Below are positions 60,683-64,000 of a stretch of 64,000 bases of DNA, piece after piece (position 1 is the stretch's first letter; each line of letters opens with the position of its first letter). A program made the translations under genes and the position numbers. Source of the DNA: Chryseobacterium sp. 7 (GTDB lineage Bacteria > Bacteroidota > Bacteroidia > Flavobacteriales > Weeksellaceae); the NCBI RefSeq assembly GCF_003663845.1, contig NZ_RCCA01000001.1, forward strand, positions 992,001 to 1,056,000, in the 5' to 3' direction. The notes beneath the pieces are model-generated. The model ran no database searches and had not been told where the DNA came from. It saw only the letters and a list, made by a program, of their open reading frames with translations.

Positions 60683-62182
60683 TTATTTAATCTTAAATAC
60701 GCTTTTAATAAACCTCATATTCAGATAGTCTTCAACCGGGAAAATCTTGGTGAAGTAATTTCCAATGTAGATCAGGATCAAAACAACTGTCGGTTTGTAC
60801 ATAAGATTAAGCAGATTGCTGTTGAAGTTCGGAAGAACGATTGCAACAGTAATGGCTAAAGTACAGATGATAGAGACAAAAATCATTTCAATAGTCAAAG
60901 GCGAAACTTTAAAGACAATATAATTGAAAACGATTTTTACAACATTATAAATCGTAAGGGAAATGGCTGTAGATAAAGCAATTCCGATTAGTTTCAGATC
61001 TGTATTTTTAATGAAATAATAGTTCAGTCCTATGGTTAATCCGGCCAGTAAAAGCATGACCAGAATATTGAATCTGTAATATTTTGAAAGTGAAATAATA
61101 TTCCCGTTGAATCCTGTTGCAAGGTCTATCAATACTGCAGAACCCCAGATCCAGACTACAGGTTCATATTCTCTCAGCATGGTTCCGTTTTTTGGCATAA
61201 ACTGTGTCAGGTAAGGAAAACCTACCATAATACAGGAAAATAAAACAGCGCCAAGGAAATATAAGGTTAAAGATGTTTTCTTATGAAATCTGTCCAGTTC
61301 TTCCATATCTCCGTCTGCCAGCGTTTTGTTGATAATAGGAGCCGAAATATTAAATAATCCAAGCTGTGGAATAGAAATCAATGAAATCAGAGCATATAAA
61401 ACAGAGTAGATTCCTACTTCTTCCATCCCCATAAATTCACCAATCATAAAGCTGTTGATCGCCAGATAATTTCCAAAAGTTCCCAGAAATCCAAAGAAAC
61501 TGTAATTAAAGAACTCTTTCCAGAAGTTATTTTTTTTGAAATAATCCGTATTAAAATCCAGCTGAATTTTTTCCAGTTTATTGGTATAATAAATATAACC
61601 TAAAAGCATTAAAAAGAAGATTCCAAAAAAGAAAATAAATGCAATATTCTGTGATGTACCAGCCGTAATATTCTGTGATAAAGCAAAGAAAAACAGACAG
61701 AATGCTCCCAGATTGGCTATCTTCGGAAACAGGTTATCAAAAATATTGGAAACCACAATTCTTTTATAATTGGAAGTGTATTTGTTGAAAATAGCACACA
61801 ATGAGAGGATTAGAATCAGAGGAAGAATCATCTCCTTGATTTTCCATGCTTCTGAATGCCTGAATTTCGGGTAAAAATAGGGAAGTATAAAAAATACCAC
61901 CGTGAAAATAATAAAGTTGATAAAAACAGTCAGTAAAGATAGTGACAGCATATTCTGCTTTTTACCATCTCTTTCCACTTTGTGAAAAAATTTCACATTC
62001 GAATAAGAAATACCCAACACAACAAAAGGAACGAGCATCTCGGCCGTTGGAAGAATGTAACGCAGCTTTCCGTAAAATTCAAAATCATTCGGAAATATGA
62101 ATATTGCGGAAACGGTGCCCAGCAAAAAACCAATATAACCGATAATGGAATATTTGAAGCCTTGTCTCGCTACTACACTCAT
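60683..62182 (-). CDS. oligosaccharide flippase (Wzx-like)
   Basis: 499 aa with 12-14 membrane segments and few charged loops. N-terminus ARQGFKYSIIGYIGFLLGTVSAIFIFP matches polysaccharide-biosynthesis (MATE-like PST) exporters, which flip lipid-linked glycans across the inner membrane. It is convergent with the preceding glycosyltransferase gene (28-base gap) and cotranscribed with the FkbM gene upstream of it (8-base gap). Confidence 0.9.
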   Translation of the reverse strand: MSVVARQGFKYSIIGYIGFLLGTVSAIFIFPNDFEFYGKLRYILPTAEMLVPFVVLGISYSNVKFFHKVERDGKKQNMLSLSLLTVFINFIIFTVVFFILPYFYPKFRHSEAWKIKEMILPLILILSLCAIFNKYTSNYKRIVVSNIFDNLFPKIANLGAFCLFFFALSQNITAGTSQNIAFIFFFGIFFLMLLGYIYYTNKLEKIQLDFNTDYFKKNNFWKEFFNYSFFGFLGTFGNYLAINSFMIGEFMGMEEVGIYSVLYALISLISIPQLGLFNISAPIINKTLADGDMEELDRFHKKTSLTLYFLGAVLFSCIMVGFPYLTQFMPKNGTMLREYEPVVWIWGSAVLIDLATGFNGNIISLSKYYRFNILVMLLLAGLTIGLNYYFIKNTDLKLIGIALSTAISLTIYNVVKIVFNYIVFKVSPLTIEMIFVSIICTLAITVAIVLPNFNSNLLNLMYKPTVVLILIYIGNYFTKIFPVEDYLNMRFIKSVFKIK

Positions 62183-62190
62183 AAGTCGTT

Positions 62191-62985
62191 TTAAATGTTT
62201 TTAGGTATAAAAATAATATTGTTGATGTACTGAGTTTTATTTTTTTCGTCGTTTGTATTTTGTGTTAGGATATCTTCTGTAAGATTTTCCAGCGTAAAGC
62301 TGTTTCTGTTCAGATATCTGGCTTCGTATCCCCAGCTCATTACTTTGGATATTTCATTCCATATTGGTGTTTGGTGGTGTCTTTGTTCCATTTCGACCAT
62401 TAAGGTCGGCTTGAACTGTCTGATAGTTTCTTTGGCTCCGGAAAGCGTCTTTATTTCGTTTCCTTCAACGTCTATTTTGATGAAATCAAGTCTGTTGAAA
62501 TGTTCCAGTGCGGCCCATTCATCCAGTTTGATGACTTTTACTTTTTCTGTATAACTTTTCTCTTCTCCTTTTTCTTTGTAAGAAGTATTTAAAGTACCGC
62601 GGGAAGCAATTGTTTTTCCGTTAATCACAGGTACTTTGAACTCAGCAATCATGTTTTCATCAGAAAGCGCCAAAGGAAAAACACGCATAGACGGAAATAA
62701 TCTCTTTAATCGTCTGTACAGCTTTTTATTAGGCTCAAAACCATAAATATGTTCATGATTCAAAGTATTCTCCAGCTGGTAAAGGAAAGTTCCTACATTC
62801 GCACCAATGTCCAGTATTACAGCATTTTTGGGAAGGTATTCTTTGATCCATACCAGTTCCGGTTCTACATTACGTTCCGAAAAGTTATTCTTATTAAGAT
62901 TATTTAAATTTTTAAAATATCTTTTTTTGTAGAAATTCGGGGTTATGTATTGTAGTTTCTCTGCAATTTTTTGGTATAAAGACAT
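62191..62985 (-). CDS. FkbM-family methyltransferase
   Basis: 264 aa from ATG 62985 (MSLYQKIAEKLQYITPNF), chosen over the upstream ATG at 63009. SAM-binding motif ILDIGANVGTFLYQLE, acidic loop IYGFEPNKKLYRRLKRLF, and RLDFIKIDVEGNEIKTLSGA, the FkbM hallmark. Probably O-methylates a sugar of a surface polysaccharide, in line with the flippase and glycosyltransferases beside it. Confidence 0.9.
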   Translation of the reverse strand: MSLYQKIAEKLQYITPNFYKKRYFKNLNNLNKNNFSERNVEPELVWIKEYLPKNAVILDIGANVGTFLYQLENTLNHEHIYGFEPNKKLYRRLKRLFPSMRVFPLALSDENMIAEFKVPVINGKTIASRGTLNTSYKEKGEEKSYTEKVKVIKLDEWAALEHFNRLDFIKIDVEGNEIKTLSGAKETIRQFKPTLMVEMEQRHHQTPIWNEISKVMSWGYEARYLNRNSFTLENLTEDILTQNTNDEKNKTQYINNIIFIPKNI

Positions 62986-63205
62986 TGTAAGCTTTTTGGC
63001 GAACAGCAAAGATAAGGAAAAATGTAAAACTTTTCTTAAAAAATGTTAATTATAATAACTTGATTTTCAGAACGAATCTTTAAAATTTATTTTTATAACC
63101 CATTGAATTCTAATATATTTTGAATTTTTTATAAAGATACTCATATACCACAAGTGCCTCTGTTAAAAAATCAATTAAGTATAATGCCACCCTAATAGCT
63201 CCAAT

Positions 63206-63233
63206 CATCTGTGAAAATCGGTATCATCTGTGG
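63206..63233. repeat. 28-bp interspersed repeat, copy 3
   Basis: CATCTGTGAAAATCGGT, then ATCATCTGTGG. Four to five bases differ from copy 2 at 7534. Confidence 0.6.
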
Positions 63234-63262
63234 TCGAGAAAAAAAATCTTTACGTAAAGTTA

Positions 63263-63928
63263 CTAAAGAAAAGGGGTATTCAGGAAATCATTGAAAGGTT
63301 TCATCAGCTTGAAAACTTTGCTCATGTTTTTCACTGCATTTTTATCCAGTACTTCCTCGTCTTTCAGAGAATATACCACAATGAAATTCTTCAATTTCAG
63401 ATATTCTCCCATGGGATCTTCTTTTTCAAAGCCCTGAGGGATCTTTTTCAGTTTATCGTCCTGATCAAGCTCCGGAAAATGTTTTTTGAAATCTTTATTA
63501 TTGAGAATTTTGAGAAAATCGTCTCCGTACAAGGAAATTTCCTTACGTACTTCTTTCAGAACAGAAGATTCCGGCATGTAGATTCCTCCGGCTAGAAAGG
63601 ATTTTCCCGGTTCCATATGCAGGTAATAACCTCCTTTCTGGCTGCCTTTTCCCATTCCCAGAGAAGCTCCGAAATTGGTTTTGTATGGTACTTTGTCTTT
63701 TGAAAAACGGGTATCTCTATATATTCTGAATAACGCTTTTTTACTGTCTATTTTAGCAAGTTCTTCATCAAAACCGGACATCTCTTTAATCAGTTCATCC
63801 AGAAATGAAACCACATTTTGCTGGGATTCTGTGTACAGGTCTTTATTTTCATTAAACCAGTCGCGGTTATTATTTTTATTTAATTTTTTTAAAAAATCAA
63901 AAGTTTTGGGAGAAATACTTGCAGACAT
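63263..63928 (-). CDS. DUF2461 family protein
   Basis: 221 aa. The DUF2461 (TIGR02453) hallmark is clear: FLKKLNKNNNRDWFNENKDLY, then RIYRDTRFSKDKVPYKTNFG and GGYYLHMEPGKSFLAGGIYMPE. Soluble, single domain, full length. Function unknown; the family is widespread and usually monocistronic. 72 bases to the window end hold nothing I recognise. Confidence 0.9.
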   Translation of the reverse strand: MSASISPKTFDFLKKLNKNNNRDWFNENKDLYTESQQNVVSFLDELIKEMSGFDEELAKIDSKKALFRIYRDTRFSKDKVPYKTNFGASLGMGKGSQKGGYYLHMEPGKSFLAGGIYMPESSVLKEVRKEISLYGDDFLKILNNKDFKKHFPELDQDDKLKKIPQGFEKEDPMGEYLKLKNFIVVYSLKDEEVLDKNAVKNMSKVFKLMKPFNDFLNTPFL

Positions 63929-64000
63929 ATTGTGTTAAGTGTTTTTTATAGTTGAATAATTGCTGATTGAGAAGCGGTTCAGTCCCGACCCCTATATCTC

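Overview
This 64 kb window looks like the chromosome of a Bacteroidota of the class Flavobacteriia, most likely a Chryseobacterium-type Weeksellaceae. The reasons are a SusC/SusD outer-membrane pair, a type IX secretion (T9SS) sorting domain, many promoters of the Bacteroidota form TTTG-N19/20-TAnnTTTG, few Shine-Dalgarno sites, and AT-rich coding. Genus and species are inference.

Layout. 1-7499: the end of a SusC gene, SusD and a secreted metallophosphoesterase (nutrient uptake locus), then an SDR reductase, prmA, a secreted SH3 protein and an MgtC-type membrane protein. 7894-10394: a TetR regulator over an MFS exporter and an isochorismatase-fold hydrolase, with a shared candidate operator. 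10748-30816: a 20.0 kb integrated element at the 3' end of a tRNA-Arg(TCT) gene, bounded by a 50-bp direct repeat. It carries a tyrosine integrase, paired arm-site candidates, a Sak4-like ATPase, DUF3871, DUF3987, RadC, an XRE regulator and an excisionase-like HTH protein. Its cargo is a secreted Rhs operon (tail-fibre-like protein, T9SS-sorted partner, 2242-aa Rhs protein with a variable C-terminal tip, small membrane immunity candidate), followed by a displaced Rhs-core relic interrupted by an IS982-type element. No relaxase or conjugation genes were seen.

30771-43626: tRNA-Arg/tRNA-Pro, a lipoprotein, a nuclease, then a molybdenum-cofactor region in two convergent operons: permease-moaD-moaE-fdhD-small protein-FdhF/YdeP oxidoreductase rightward, and moaA-moeA-moaC-mobA-moeB leftward. 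A bestrophin-like protein and a secreted molybdopterin-domain protein lie between. 43720-44544: class C acid phosphatase. 44681-53744: one long leftward operon for propionyl-CoA (prpB, prpC, prpD) and valine catabolism (mmsA, acyl-CoA dehydrogenase, hydroxyisobutyryl-CoA hydrolase, mmsB, enoyl-CoA hydratase). mmsA carries a one-base frameshift. A full cobalamin riboswitch lies upstream in the same orientation.

55255-55926: tRNA-Arg/Pro/Ser genes with a GIY-YIG gene inserted between tRNA-Arg and a degenerate tRNA 3' copy. The tRNA-Arg/Pro pair is a near-perfect 181-bp duplicate of the pair at 30.8 kb. 56062-64000: N-acetylmuramoyl-alanine amidase, aspartate ammonia-lyase, two glycosyltransferases, a flippase, an FkbM methyltransferase and a DUF2461 protein, the middle part being a surface polysaccharide locus.

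The most interesting parts are the tRNA-Arg element with its Rhs toxin cargo and several repeat families, the tRNA-derived GIY-YIG cassette, and the B12 riboswitch placed ahead of the B12-independent propionate pathway.
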